Shown here: positions 9,015 through 17,378 of the stretch, in pieces
How the letters are laid out: every line of letters starts with the position of its first letter
How positions within the stretch are numbered: the stretch's first letter is position 1
The notes under the pieces: generated by a model
What the model saw: only the letters and a program-made list of their open reading frames with translations
The model's database searches: none
Told to the model about the DNA's origin: nothing
Source of the DNA: Rhodospirillaceae bacterium
GTDB lineage: Bacteria; Pseudomonadota; Alphaproteobacteria; MPNO01; UBA2964
Assembly: GCA_002720855.1 (NCBI GenBank)
Contig: PBIN01000002.1
Location: 143,930 to 207,929, forward strand
Reading direction: 5' to 3'
DNA length: 64,000 bases
Program-made: the position numbers and the translations under genes

Positions 9015-10517
9015 TTGTTGGGCGGTCGGAACATACTGGTATTCTTCCAGATATGTTCCGCCGCCCTCATTGTTTCGTTATCTCACTCCAAGGCCTTCGC
9101 ATCAGACAAAAAAGTCGTGATGCCAACCGGCGACTTCTCTCTCGCTGAGAAGTACGAGTTCTTTTCCGCCGGTGCTGCGACGTCGCGGAAAAAAATAAAT
9201 TCAAATTCGTTTTCGCAAAACTCGGCAAACATGAAGTTTAGTCGGGAGCTGGATTTCAAAGTTGGAAATAGCTTCTTCAGGCGGATTTGGGTAACCGCAC
9301 CAGCATCGACACAGGCGGCTGACGGGCTTGGCCCGCTCTTTAACGCACGTTCCTGTCAAAGGTGTCATCTGAAGGATGGTCGCGGACATCCACCGGCCGC
9401 GAAATGGCCCGAAGATAACGCGGTCTCTATGCTCATCAGATTAAGTATTCCGCCGCAAAACAAGGAAAATGTTATGGCGGTCGCTAGCGGTCGCCGCACA
9501 GTTATCGGTGATCCCGTTTATGGTGGGCAGCTTCAAGACCGTTCTATCATCAATGTTCCAGCCGAAGGAAATTTCAAGATCGACTACCGCGAAAAAAAGG
9601 TTGAGTTGAATGGAGGGGAAATCGCTTACCTTAGACGGCCTACCTATTCAATTTTTAACCTCGGTTACGGTAGTCTCCATCCTCAAATTATGATGTCGCC
9701 GCGTGTCGCGCCGCCGATGATTGGTCTCGGGTTTTTGGAAGCGATCGCCGAGAAAGATATCCTTGCCCAGGAAGATCCAGACGACAAAGACGGTGATGGT
9801 ATTTCCGGTAAAGCCAACCGGGTTTGGAGTCCAAAGTTGAAGCGCGTTGCGCTGGGCCGATTTGGCTGGAAGGCCGGTATAGCCACCATGGAAGATCAGG
9901 TGTCAGCAGCATTTTTGGGAGATATCGGTATTTCGACACCGCTATTTCCCAAAGGTAGGGGCGAATGTACCGATGCCCAAAAAGAATGTGTCAGGGCGCC
10001 AACAGGAAACAGCCCACGATATGCCAATCTCGAAGTGGATCAGCAGATCGTCGATCTGGTTACTTTTTATTCTCGTAACCTTGCCGTACCTGCGCGAAGG
10101 AATTTCAGAAACAAATCAGTCCTGGCCGGGAAGAAGCATTTTTACAAAGCAGGTTGTATTGCCTGTCATCGCCCAAAGTACATTACTCCGCGAAATATTC
10201 CCGGTATGCCGGAACAATCCCGACAGCTGATTTGGCCCTATACGGATTTGCTATTGCATGACATGGGCGATGGTCTCGCAGACAATCGCCCGGAAGGGCA
10301 TGCCAACGGAAGAGAGTGGCGGACACCTCCTCTCTGGGGAATAGGGCTGACAAAAACGGTCAATAAGCACACGTTTTTTCTTCACGATGGAAGAGCGCGG
10401 AGTCTTCTGGAAGCAATTCTGTGGCATGGTGGTGAGGCTGAAAGCGCCAAGCAGAAAGTTATTAAAATGCAACCGGAGGAACGAAAAAACCTGATCCGAT
10501 TCTTGGAGTCGCTATGA
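9015..10517 (+). CDS. Di-haem oxidoreductase (DHOR family, DUF1111)
   Basis: A 500-residue secreted c-type cytochrome with two haem-binding CxxCH sites, CQRCH at about 114-118 and CIACH at 381-385. The family segments GRGHPP, DMGDGLADNRPEG, EWRTPPLWGIGL and FLHDGRARSLLEAILWHGG are intact. The start is the weakest part: the frame opens at TTG 9015 or 9018 without a clear ribosome site, followed by a usable signal peptide (LVFFQICSAALIVSLSHSKAFA). In this operon type the protein is thought to serve redox steps of periplasmic iron handling between the two imelysins. Its stop is one base from the next start. Confidence 0.88.
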   Translation: MLGGRNILVFFQICSAALIVSLSHSKAFASDKKVVMPTGDFSLAEKYEFFSAGAATSRKKINSNSFSQNSANMKFSRELDFKVGNSFFRRIWVTAPASTQAADGLGPLFNARSCQRCHLKDGRGHPPAAKWPEDNAVSMLIRLSIPPQNKENVMAVASGRRTVIGDPVYGGQLQDRSIINVPAEGNFKIDYREKKVELNGGEIAYLRRPTYSIFNLGYGSLHPQIMMSPRVAPPMIGLGFLEAIAEKDILAQEDPDDKDGDGISGKANRVWSPKLKRVALGRFGWKAGIATMEDQVSAAFLGDIGISTPLFPKGRGECTDAQKECVRAPTGNSPRYANLEVDQQIVDLVTFYSRNLAVPARRNFRNKSVLAGKKHFYKAGCIACHRPKYITPRNIPGMPEQSRQLIWPYTDLLLHDMGDGLADNRPEGHANGREWRTPPLWGIGLTKTVNKHTFFLHDGRARSLLEAILWHGGEAESAKQKVIKMQPEERKNLIRFLESL

Positions 10518-10518
10518 A

Positions 10519-11673
10519 ATGAATTCTAGAACCCGAATTAAAAGAATTGAATCCTGGCTGATTAATTTCTTTTCATGCCTGTTCGTTGTCATTCTGTGTG
10601 CGCTTGTTATTGTCGGCGTACAGCGAAAACTCAGTGCTGCAGACTCACCAAATTTCGCAACAGTAAATTTAAAATTGGCACAATCCCATATTCTTCCACG
10701 GTATAAACGTCTGCAGACAAATGCTGCTCAATTCGAAGACGCTATAGTTAAACTTTGCAACGCCGCGGCGCCGCGCGACCCTTCGGCATCTCAGGCAGCA
10801 TTCCATCAGTTGATGGATGGTTGGATGGCGATCGAGCATATTCGACATGGCCCGGTGGAACTTTTGATGCGGAATTTCCGTATTCACTTCTGGCCTGATA
10901 AAGGAGCACGCGGCGCACGACAGATTCGTCTGCTCCACCAACGGCGTGATCAATCTGGATTGAAAAAGGATGCCTTTACTTCCGCCAGCGTGGCGGTTCA
11001 GGGTCTACCCGCCGCGGAACGGTTACTTTTCAGCAAGTCATATTCCAAGACGATTATCGATGCGAAGGAAAAAAATTACACATGCCAACTTTTGCAAGCG
11101 ATTGCTCAAAACATCAATGACATCTCCAAAGAGTTATTAGCGAGCTGGTCGCCGGGGTCTAATTCATACCAGGCCGTGATTCAGAATGCCGGAAAGCCAG
11201 GAAATAAATTTTCCAAACCTAAGGACGCAACCGCGGATTACGTAAAAGCAATGCATACGACGTTGAAGGTTTTGACCGATTTGAAACTGGATCGCGTTCT
11301 TGGAAAAACCATTGAGAAGGTCAAACCCAAGCGTGCGGAGTCGTGGAGAAGCAAGAGATCGCTCAGAAACATTATTTTTAACCTGAAAGCGCTCCAGGCA
11401 ATGTATGAGGGTGAAAAAGGGCTCGGTTTGAAGCACCTGATCGAGAGCAAACATCCCGACCTTTCCCGGCTGTTGTCTCGCGCTTTCAAAAAGACACTGG
11501 AAACCGCGCAAAGTATTCAACAACCGCTTACCGACGCTGTGACAATGCCTAAGCCGCGTTCCAAAGTCTTGCGCCTTGCGAAAGAAATGCGGGCACTGAA
11601 AGTGCTGGTAAGTGGCAAGCTTGCGCCGGCGATCGGCACGCCGCTCGGATTTAATGCCCTTGATGGGGACTAG
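10519..11673 (+). CDS. Second imelysin-like protein, without the GxHxxE motif
   Basis: A 384-residue protein starting one base after the stop codon of the di-haem gene, which implies translational coupling. An N-terminal membrane anchor or signal (about residues 17-38, FFSCLFVVILCALVIVG) leads into an all-helical imelysin domain. The GxHxxE motif of the first imelysin is replaced by VQGLPAAERLLF, the pattern typical of the second imelysin in these operons. This suggests it does not bind metal in the same way and may be a partner subunit. Confidence 0.82.
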   Translation: MNSRTRIKRIESWLINFFSCLFVVILCALVIVGVQRKLSAADSPNFATVNLKLAQSHILPRYKRLQTNAAQFEDAIVKLCNAAAPRDPSASQAAFHQLMDGWMAIEHIRHGPVELLMRNFRIHFWPDKGARGARQIRLLHQRRDQSGLKKDAFTSASVAVQGLPAAERLLFSKSYSKTIIDAKEKNYTCQLLQAIAQNINDISKELLASWSPGSNSYQAVIQNAGKPGNKFSKPKDATADYVKAMHTTLKVLTDLKLDRVLGKTIEKVKPKRAESWRSKRSLRNIIFNLKALQAMYEGEKGLGLKHLIESKHPDLSRLLSRAFKKTLETAQSIQQPLTDAVTMPKPRSKVLRLAKEMRALKVLVSGKLAPAIGTPLGFNALDGD

Positions 11674-11675
11674 GT

Positions 11676-12797
11676 TTGCTGTTTAGCCGCCGCCGAGCGC
11701 TTCAATTATTATCGGGTACAGTGGCAGGTGGCATAATGCCACTTTCATCACCGATAGCAGGCGATGACGACGTAGCGTTTCTTTCCGCAAATGCAGACCG
11801 CCAGAAACAGTTCCATGCTGCAGGATTAACGCCCGCTGGGAACATTGCGTTCGAGATGAGAATTCCGCAGCGTGGCCACGGAGTTGCGACGCATCCTTCG
11901 GGTAGAGAAGCTGTAATTTTTGCTCGTCGGCCGGGGAATTTCGCTTTCGTATTCGATTGCAAACTTGGCCATAAAATTAGATTTCTTCAGAGCCCGACAG
12001 GCAGCCATTTTTATGGTCACGGGGTATACTCAAAAGACGGTCGGCATCTATTCTCAACCGAAAACAACTACGGGGACGGCCGTGGGTTCATTGGTGTTTG
12101 GGATACGCAGCGCGGTTATCAACGGATGGGTAGGTGGGCAAGCGGGGGCATCGGTCCACATGAGCTGGTACTGTCGCAAGATGGCAAACAACTTATTGTC
12201 GCGAATGGGGGCCTTCGAACGCATCCGGAGACCGGTCGCCAAAAACTCAATATTCCGACGATGCAGCCGTCGCTGACATTTCTGGACATCAAGAATGGGA
12301 CCATCGCCGCCAGCTACAAGTTTGAGCAATCTCGTCTTCGTTTCTTGAGTATCCGTCATTTGGCCGTAAATAAGTCCGGCGATGTCTGCATTGCCATGCA
12401 GGACCAGGGACCGAGACACGACTTGGTGCCTCTAGTTGCATTGTTTCGTCGGGGTTCGAATCGCCTGCAATTACTCGCTGCGCCGGAAGCCACAACTCTA
12501 CGCTTCAAAGGGTATGCAGGTGCGACAAAAATGGATGAATCCGGTCGGTTTGTTGCGATGTCGGCGCCTCGGGGAGACCGAATTGCATTCTGGGATGCCA
12601 AAGACGGTAAATTTCTGACGGAAACCAGGTTGGTAGACGGGTGCGGGGTAGCAGGGACAGGGGTAGAGGGTGAGTTTGTTGCGACGAGTGGTACTGGAAA
12701 AGTTATAAAAATCGAGAACCTTACCGGTCCCACTCTAAAAATTAATTCGGAACAAACATCCAACCGGTTTTGGGACAATCACCTAACACGTTTGTAG
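11676..12797 (+). CDS. DUF1513 beta-propeller protein with Tat-like signal
   Basis: A 373-residue protein that begins at TTG 11676, two bases after the imelysin stop. The N-terminus (MLFSRRRALQLLSGTVAGG) looks like a twin-arginine signal. The rest is a seven-bladed-propeller-type protein of family DUF1513 (PF07433), with phrases such as GHGVYSKDGRHLFSTENNY and RGFIGVWD. It is the usual last gene of imelysin operons. The molecular role is not known; periplasmic location and iron regulation are inferred from signal and context. Confidence 0.85.
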   Translation: MLFSRRRALQLLSGTVAGGIMPLSSPIAGDDDVAFLSANADRQKQFHAAGLTPAGNIAFEMRIPQRGHGVATHPSGREAVIFARRPGNFAFVFDCKLGHKIRFLQSPTGSHFYGHGVYSKDGRHLFSTENNYGDGRGFIGVWDTQRGYQRMGRWASGGIGPHELVLSQDGKQLIVANGGLRTHPETGRQKLNIPTMQPSLTFLDIKNGTIAASYKFEQSRLRFLSIRHLAVNKSGDVCIAMQDQGPRHDLVPLVALFRRGSNRLQLLAAPEATTLRFKGYAGATKMDESGRFVAMSAPRGDRIAFWDAKDGKFLTETRLVDGCGVAGTGVEGEFVATSGTGKVIKIENLTGPTLKINSEQTSNRFWDNHLTRL

Positions 12798-12916
12798 CGC
12801 ATCTTTGCAAAATCCGCCCTGAGAGAAGCCCGAAACAGGCCGTTTCTGTGTGCGCCTATTGTCTTTCGGTAGCTAATCTGACCTCGGCCAATTTTTTTTA
12901 ACCTAAATGGCTTTAT

Positions 12917-12983
12917 TTGTTTGACAAGTTGTTAAGAATAATTATCATTTGCAATTGGAATGCGAATGAGAATGATTCGCATT
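12917..12983 (+). repeat. 67-bp direct repeat, copy 2
   Basis: Second copy of the segment at 6150-6216. The mismatches are one base in the -35 hexamer and three in the 7-bp centre of the Fur box; the rest is identical. It begins 120 bp after the DUF1513 stop codon. Confidence 0.85.
12921..12983 (+). promoter_or_regulatory. Second Fur-type promoter, upstream of a short untranslated segment
   Basis: Consensus TTGACA (12921-12926), a 16-bp spacer and TATCAT (12943-12948), then AATGCGAAT-GAGAATG-ATTCGCATT (12959-12983). The centre AATGAGAATGATT is closer to a classical Fur box than copy 1. The -35 is also better than in copy 1, so this may be the stronger promoter. Confidence 0.75.
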
Positions 12984-13118
12984 CATCGGGAGTTTAGGCT
13001 CTCGATACCCGTCAGTTTTGTTCACGATGGGAACATGCTGGCTTACACCTCTGTACCTTCATGGGCGGTGGCAAATTCTGGTTTTCCTCCCGAAATTACC
13101 CACCGCCCATTTTTTTTC
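12955..13118 (+). ncRNA. Candidate Fur-regulated small RNA
   Basis: The promoter at 12921 should start transcription near 12955, and a strong terminator ends at 13118, giving an RNA of about 160 nt. No convincing protein is encoded: the only open frame from 12960 reads through the terminator stem and has no ribosome site. A Fur-controlled promoter followed by a short RNA and an intrinsic terminator is the architecture of RyhB and PrrF RNAs, which repress iron-using proteins when iron is scarce. No sequence relation to those RNAs is claimed. It could instead be a leader of the UbiD gene at 13290, though the terminator argues against that. Confidence 0.55.
13061..13118 (+). terminator. Strong intrinsic terminator of the candidate small RNA
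   Basis: Perfect 11-bp stem ATGGGCGGTGG (13061-13071) and CCACCGCCCAT (13100-13110) with a 28-base loop, followed by seven T. It lies about 170 bp before the next gene. Confidence 0.85.
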
Positions 13119-13289
13119 TTAAAATTGAGAATTTGTCCGGCGGTCCGTCCTTTACGGTCCGGTGACATCCTAGCTCAACTATTTCAAATTCGGATTCAAA
13201 TTTAGGTTTTGAATAGGCGTTACTGCGGCTGGCCCCCACCGCACAAACACGATACAACATTCCCTAAATAATCAATTAGGGACGGCTAG

Positions 13290-14780
13290 ATGAGCGATTC
13301 CACGGCTAAAGCTGAAATTGCGGATACGGGAGCCAATGCGGCCTGCGCGTTGGAATATGTCGACCTACGGGATTGGCTGGATGAGGTCGAAAAACGCGGC
13401 GATCTGAAAGTCGTAACCGGCGCAAGTTGGGAAAAGGATATCGGCCAGGTTGTTGAGGTTATGTGCCACGATGAGGGTACGCCCAGCATTGTGTTTGATG
13501 AGGTGCAAGGCTGCCCTAAAGGGTTCCGCCTCCTGATCAATTGGTTCACCGGCACACGCAAGAACCTGACATTGGGTTTTCCGTCCAATCTCAACAAGTT
13601 GGAACTCAGCCAGTCCTATCACCAGCACACACGCAATCTAGATCCGATCCAGCATGAGATCATCGAAGACGGACCGATTTTTGAGAATATCATTGAAGGT
13701 GACGATATTGATGTCACCAAATTCCCCTCGCCACTATGGAATCCGGCGGATGGTGGGCGCTATATCGGCACCGGATGTTTTAACATCACCCGCGACCCCG
13801 ATACCGGCTGGATTAATTGCGGAACCTATCGTGTCATGGTGCATGATGAAAAACGCGTTGGGCTTTATATCTCGCCCGGCAAACATGGCCGTATCCATCG
13901 TGATAAATACATGGCGAAGGGCGAGCCAATGCCAGTCTGCATCGTCGTTGGCAGCGACCCGTTATCATTCCTGACATCCTCCACAGAGGCGCCGGAAGGC
14001 ATGTGCGAGCTGGATATGATGGGTGCATACCGGGGCGAGGCGATCAAATGCGTGATCGGCAAGCATACTGGCCTGCCATTTCCCGCCAATTCCGAGATTG
14101 TCATCGAAGGGTTCATTCATCCCGGCAATACAGCGCCCGAAGGACCGTTTGGTGAGTGGCTTGGCTATCAGGGCGGGCAGATGGAGGCAGAACCCTGGGT
14201 CGATATTTCCGCCATCTATCATCGCAACGATCCGATCATGCTTGGTGCGGCTCATATCCGCATGCCATATGAGTATGCGCGCTATCGGGCAATCAGCCGG
14301 TCTGCTGTTCTCAAGGAAAACATCGCGCGCGCCGGTGTTCCCGATGTCGACAATGTCTGGGCTCATGAGGTCGGTGGATCGCGACTGTTCCTGGCGATTG
14401 GTATCAAGCAGCGTTATCCGGGCCACGCGACACAGGCCGGCCATATTGCGGCCACCTGTCATGCAGGTGCCTATCTAGGCCGAATTGTTGTGGTGGTTGA
14501 TGAGGATGTAGACGTTACGAGCCTCGATGAGGTGATATGGGCGGTCTGCACGCGCTGCGATCCGGCCAGCGGTATCGATATTATTCACAACATGTGGTCA
14601 TCGGCGCTTGATCCAGTGATATCTCCTGATGACCGCAAGGCTGGAAAGCTTTATAACAGCCGGGCAATTATCGATGCCTGCCGGCCGTTTCACTGGAAAG
14701 ATGAGTTTCAGGAAGTAAACGCCCCAACTCCAGAGGCCCGCCGTGAAGCGTGGGACAAGTGGGGGCATCTCAGAGATTGA
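13290..14780 (+). CDS. UbiD-family prenylated-FMN decarboxylase, paralogue 2
   Basis: A 496-residue UbiD-family enzyme and the closest relative in the window of the gene at 4505, sharing long identical stretches such as GGRYIGTG, TRDPDTGWIN, ISPGKHGRIHRDKY and GKHTGLPFPAN. The Asn and Arg of WINCGTYR and both Glu of EGPFGE are conserved, so it should be active with prenylated FMN. GGGACGG lies a few bases before the ATG. It is followed after 61 bp by another UbiD gene, and a terminator closes the pair. The two probably act on related aromatic acids, or one may be a partner subunit. Substrate unknown. Confidence 0.92.
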   Translation: MSDSTAKAEIADTGANAACALEYVDLRDWLDEVEKRGDLKVVTGASWEKDIGQVVEVMCHDEGTPSIVFDEVQGCPKGFRLLINWFTGTRKNLTLGFPSNLNKLELSQSYHQHTRNLDPIQHEIIEDGPIFENIIEGDDIDVTKFPSPLWNPADGGRYIGTGCFNITRDPDTGWINCGTYRVMVHDEKRVGLYISPGKHGRIHRDKYMAKGEPMPVCIVVGSDPLSFLTSSTEAPEGMCELDMMGAYRGEAIKCVIGKHTGLPFPANSEIVIEGFIHPGNTAPEGPFGEWLGYQGGQMEAEPWVDISAIYHRNDPIMLGAAHIRMPYEYARYRAISRSAVLKENIARAGVPDVDNVWAHEVGGSRLFLAIGIKQRYPGHATQAGHIAATCHAGAYLGRIVVVVDEDVDVTSLDEVIWAVCTRCDPASGIDIIHNMWSSALDPVISPDDRKAGKLYNSRAIIDACRPFHWKDEFQEVNAPTPEARREAWDKWGHLRD

Positions 14781-14841
14781 ACCTAATGGTCGCTGCAATC
14801 GTGCGGGCGACTCTGAATTTGTTGAAAGAGGAGAAGTAAAA

Positions 14842-16299
14842 ATGGATGGTGGCAGGGAGAATTTTAGCCCGCAAACTGATTTACGTGATTTTCTCGCGGC
14901 ATGCGAAGAAAACGGCCAGCTTGAGAAAGTAGACGGCGCGCACTGGGACAAGGAAATGGGTGCCGTCGTTGAGGTGCTCTATCGTGAGCGCGTTGAGAAG
15001 GCCAAAGCTGTTCTGTTTGATAACATTCCGGGATATCCCGAAGGCTATCGCTGCCTTTATGGCATGCTGGCATCGCCGTTTCGTCTGGCGCTCGCCGTTG
15101 GTATGGATACAGAGCTGCGCGACAATCGCTTTGAACTTCTCAAGGCGTATCGCGAGAAGATGTTCAACCATGAACCGATCCCGCCGCGCCATGTCGATGA
15201 AGGTCCGGTTATGGAGAACATCATTGAAGGCGATGATATCGACATTGAGAAAACAATTCCCGTGCCGATCCATCATGAGCTGGATGGCGGGCGCTATATC
15301 GGAACGGCCTGCGGTGTTATCACCCGCGATCCTGAAAATGGTCGGGTAAACTCCGGTACCTATCGCTGTATGGTGCATGACGGTCAGACACTCGGCGTCA
15401 TGGCGTCGAACGGTAAGCAGGGTAATATCCAGCGGGCCAAATATTTCGCCAAAGGCGAACCTTGCCCGGTAACGGTCGTGGTCGGTGTTGATCCAACCCA
15501 TTTCCTCGCCGCACGGATGACGATTCCGGATGATGTTGAAGAGTTTGCTTTCCAGGGCGGTCTTGCCGGCAAGCCGATTGATCTGATCACCGGCGATAAT
15601 GGTCTGCCATTCCCGGCGCACTCGGAAATCGTCATTGAAGGTTATCAATACCCTGACGAGACCCGTCTGGAAGGGCCGTTCGGTGAGTGGACCGGTTACT
15701 ATGCCGGTGATGCCGAGCAGGACCCGGTTTTCAAAATCACCAAGGTCTATCATCGGAACAACCCGATCCTGACTTGTGCTGCGAGCCAGAAGCCGCCGCA
15801 TTCACATCTGTTCGAGCGTTGCTTCACCCGTTCGGTGACCTTGCTTGAAGGGCTGCAGAAGGCTGGCGTTCAGGACGTTCGCGGTGTTTGGCATCATGAA
15901 GCCGGTTCCGGCCGGACATTCGTGGTGGTTTCCATCAAACAGCGTTTCTATGGTCATGCCACTCAGGCAGGGCTGATGGCATCGCAGCTCAATCCAGCGA
16001 CCTATTGCGGTCGTTATACGGTTGTGGTCGATGAGGATATCGAAGCGCATAATCTTCATGACGTCGTATGGGCGATGGGCACGCGGTCTGATCCTGAGAA
16101 GGACATTATCCATCTCAACCAGTGCCAGTCATCGCGTCTCGATCCGATGCATGGTGAAGACACGCTCTACAATACGCGGGTGGTTATCAACGCCTGCCGG
16201 CCGTATGAGCGGATCGAAACCTTCCCGGCAGTTGCCCAGACCTCGCCGGAACTTAATGCGGAAGTTCGCAAGAAGTTCCCGCAGGTATTCGATTACTAG
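14842..16299 (+). CDS. UbiD-family prenylated-FMN decarboxylase, paralogue 3
   Basis: A 485-residue UbiD-family protein. ATG 14842 is chosen because AGGAGAAG lies seven bases before it; the frame is open upstream to 14743 but would overlap the previous gene without a ribosome site. Cofactor and catalytic residues are conserved in VNSGTYR and EGPFGEWTGYY. It is more distant from paralogues 1 and 2 than those are from each other (for example MASNGKQGNIQRAKYF where they have ISPGKHGRIHRDKY), so it probably differs in substrate. It is expressed with paralogue 2 and ends at the terminator at 16341. Confidence 0.92.
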   Translation: MDGGRENFSPQTDLRDFLAACEENGQLEKVDGAHWDKEMGAVVEVLYRERVEKAKAVLFDNIPGYPEGYRCLYGMLASPFRLALAVGMDTELRDNRFELLKAYREKMFNHEPIPPRHVDEGPVMENIIEGDDIDIEKTIPVPIHHELDGGRYIGTACGVITRDPENGRVNSGTYRCMVHDGQTLGVMASNGKQGNIQRAKYFAKGEPCPVTVVVGVDPTHFLAARMTIPDDVEEFAFQGGLAGKPIDLITGDNGLPFPAHSEIVIEGYQYPDETRLEGPFGEWTGYYAGDAEQDPVFKITKVYHRNNPILTCAASQKPPHSHLFERCFTRSVTLLEGLQKAGVQDVRGVWHHEAGSGRTFVVVSIKQRFYGHATQAGLMASQLNPATYCGRYTVVVDEDIEAHNLHDVVWAMGTRSDPEKDIIHLNQCQSSRLDPMHGEDTLYNTRVVINACRPYERIETFPAVAQTSPELNAEVRKKFPQVFDY

Positions 16300-16340
16300 G
16301 TTTTAAGGCGTCGGTATTTACGGATATCGATGGGATGAGG

Positions 16341-16373
16341 AAAAGCCCCGGAGTTTGCTCCGGGGCTTTTTTT
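16341..16373 (+). terminator. Terminator of the UbiD 2-3 operon
   Basis: AAAAGCCCCGGAG / CTCCGGGGCTTTT, a perfect 13-bp stem with a TTTG loop and a run of seven T, 41 bp after the stop codon. Confidence 0.92.
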
Positions 16374-16396
16374 ACGGTGAACCTGGTTTTAAGGGC

Positions 16397-16882
16397 TCAA
16401 ACTTGTTCGGTCCGCAATCCCGCTTTTACAGCATTCTCCCAGGCATTTGGTTCTCTGATTGTATCTGTCTCATCCGTTTCAGCTGTGTCCGCAGTTTCAA
16501 ATTCAACGTCATCTCCGTCATCACTGCGGTCGAGAGATTTGAATATGTTGGAATTTCGAAACTTCATTAAGTTGGCCATAATAAAGAAATGGGCGACATC
16601 CAGTAGAACGATCACGAGGCCAAGTTTTAAGCTCAAAAACTCGATTGCTTCGACATAGGTAACGGGCTTTTCGCCGTACTTTAGTGCGAGAGAAACAAAT
16701 CCGATATTTATTAGGTAGAAGCCGACCAGTAAGAGGTGGTTGACGGAATCCGCAATCGCTTCATCTCCGTCAAAGGTTTTGACGAGGAAAATTCGGCCAT
16801 TCAGGTTTAACGTTCGACCGACCCATATGGTCATCATCAAGCTGACTAAAACATATGTCACGTACGTATATATCATCATCAT
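16397..16882 (-). CDS. Small integral membrane protein of unknown function
   Basis: A 161-residue protein with about four hydrophobic segments: MMMIYTYVTYVLVSLMMTIW at the N-terminus, HLLLVGFYLINIGFVSLAL, LGLVIVLLDVAHFFIMANL, and a weaker segment in between. The C-terminal tail of about 50 residues is acidic (DDGDDVEFETADTAETDETD). I do not recognise the family with certainty. It is divergent from an ArsR-type regulator across an AT-rich region full of TTAGCTAA-like sites, so it is probably the regulator's target. It could be a small permease or a stress membrane protein. Confidence 0.65.
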   Translation of the reverse strand: MMMIYTYVTYVLVSLMMTIWVGRTLNLNGRIFLVKTFDGDEAIADSVNHLLLVGFYLINIGFVSLALKYGEKPVTYVEAIEFLSLKLGLVIVLLDVAHFFIMANLMKFRNSNIFKSLDRSDDGDDVEFETADTAETDETDTIREPNAWENAVKAGLRTEQV

Positions 16883-16916
16883 TGTCAGTCCCTTACGCGA
16901 TATGATAAAAATTACG

Positions 16917-16980
16917 TTATTAGCTAATCAGCTAACTATTAAGATATATACTCATTAGTTAATTAGTCAATAAGCTAAAA
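16917..16980. promoter_or_regulatory. AT-rich operator region between membrane protein and ArsR gene
   Basis: The divergent region contains TTAGCTAA (16920-16927), AGCTAA (16930-16935), TTAGTTAA (16955-16962) and AAGCTAA (about 16972-16978). These repeated near-palindromic units are what a dimeric ArsR-type repressor controlling both genes would need. Confidence 0.5.
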
Positions 16981-17006
16981 AAATAATATTGTGAACGGTG
17001 ATTTTT

Positions 17007-17333
17007 ATGAATATGGATAAAATCTTTCAGGCACTATCGTCTGTCGTTAGGCGTAAGATATTGGCTTATTTGTCGGGGGGTAGTTTGACGGCGGGTGACA
17101 TTTCGGATCGTTTCGATATTTCAAAGCCCTCAGTCTCTAAGCATTTGAGTATATTGGAAAATGCCGAACTGATCGTGAGCGAGAAAAAGGGCCAGTTCGT
17201 TTACTATACGCTGGTCGAAGAAAACGTTGTGAATACGCTCAACGGTTTCGTCCAGGAAGTCTGTCCCGTGGCCCGGCCGTTAAAGAAGGAAAGCCGCCAG
17301 AAGGCAAAGCGGAACGCAAAACAAACGGCATAA
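17007..17333 (+). CDS. ArsR-family winged-helix repressor
   Basis: A roughly 108-residue ArsR/SmtB-type regulator (MNMDKIFQALSSVVRRKILA to GDISDRFDISKPSVSKHLSI and FVYYTLVEENV). ATG 17007 follows GGTGAT; GTG 16998 and ATG 17013 are alternatives. I do not see the ELCVCDL or CxC metal motifs, so it may belong to the non-metal SdpR-like subgroup, often found beside membrane protein genes. It probably represses itself and the divergent membrane gene at 16882. The DUF4166 gene follows after about 45 bp. Confidence 0.85.
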   Translation: MNMDKIFQALSSVVRRKILAYLSGGSLTAGDISDRFDISKPSVSKHLSILENAELIVSEKKGQFVYYTLVEENVVNTLNGFVQEVCPVARPLKKESRQKAKRNAKQTA

Positions 17334-17378
17334 ATTCAACCCGCTGGTGGCCGAAACGCCTCTATATCGGAGAAAATA

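Noticed and set aside
12960-13205. Open frame of 81 codons starting inside the second Fur box
   Set aside because: It starts within the operator, lacks a ribosome site, and runs through the terminator hairpin and its T-run; the composition is not protein-like.
14881-15801. Long minus-strand open frame of 306 codons inside UbiD 3
   Set aside because: It is the mirror of the UbiD reading frame; no family resemblance, and the plus strand has complete UbiD motifs.
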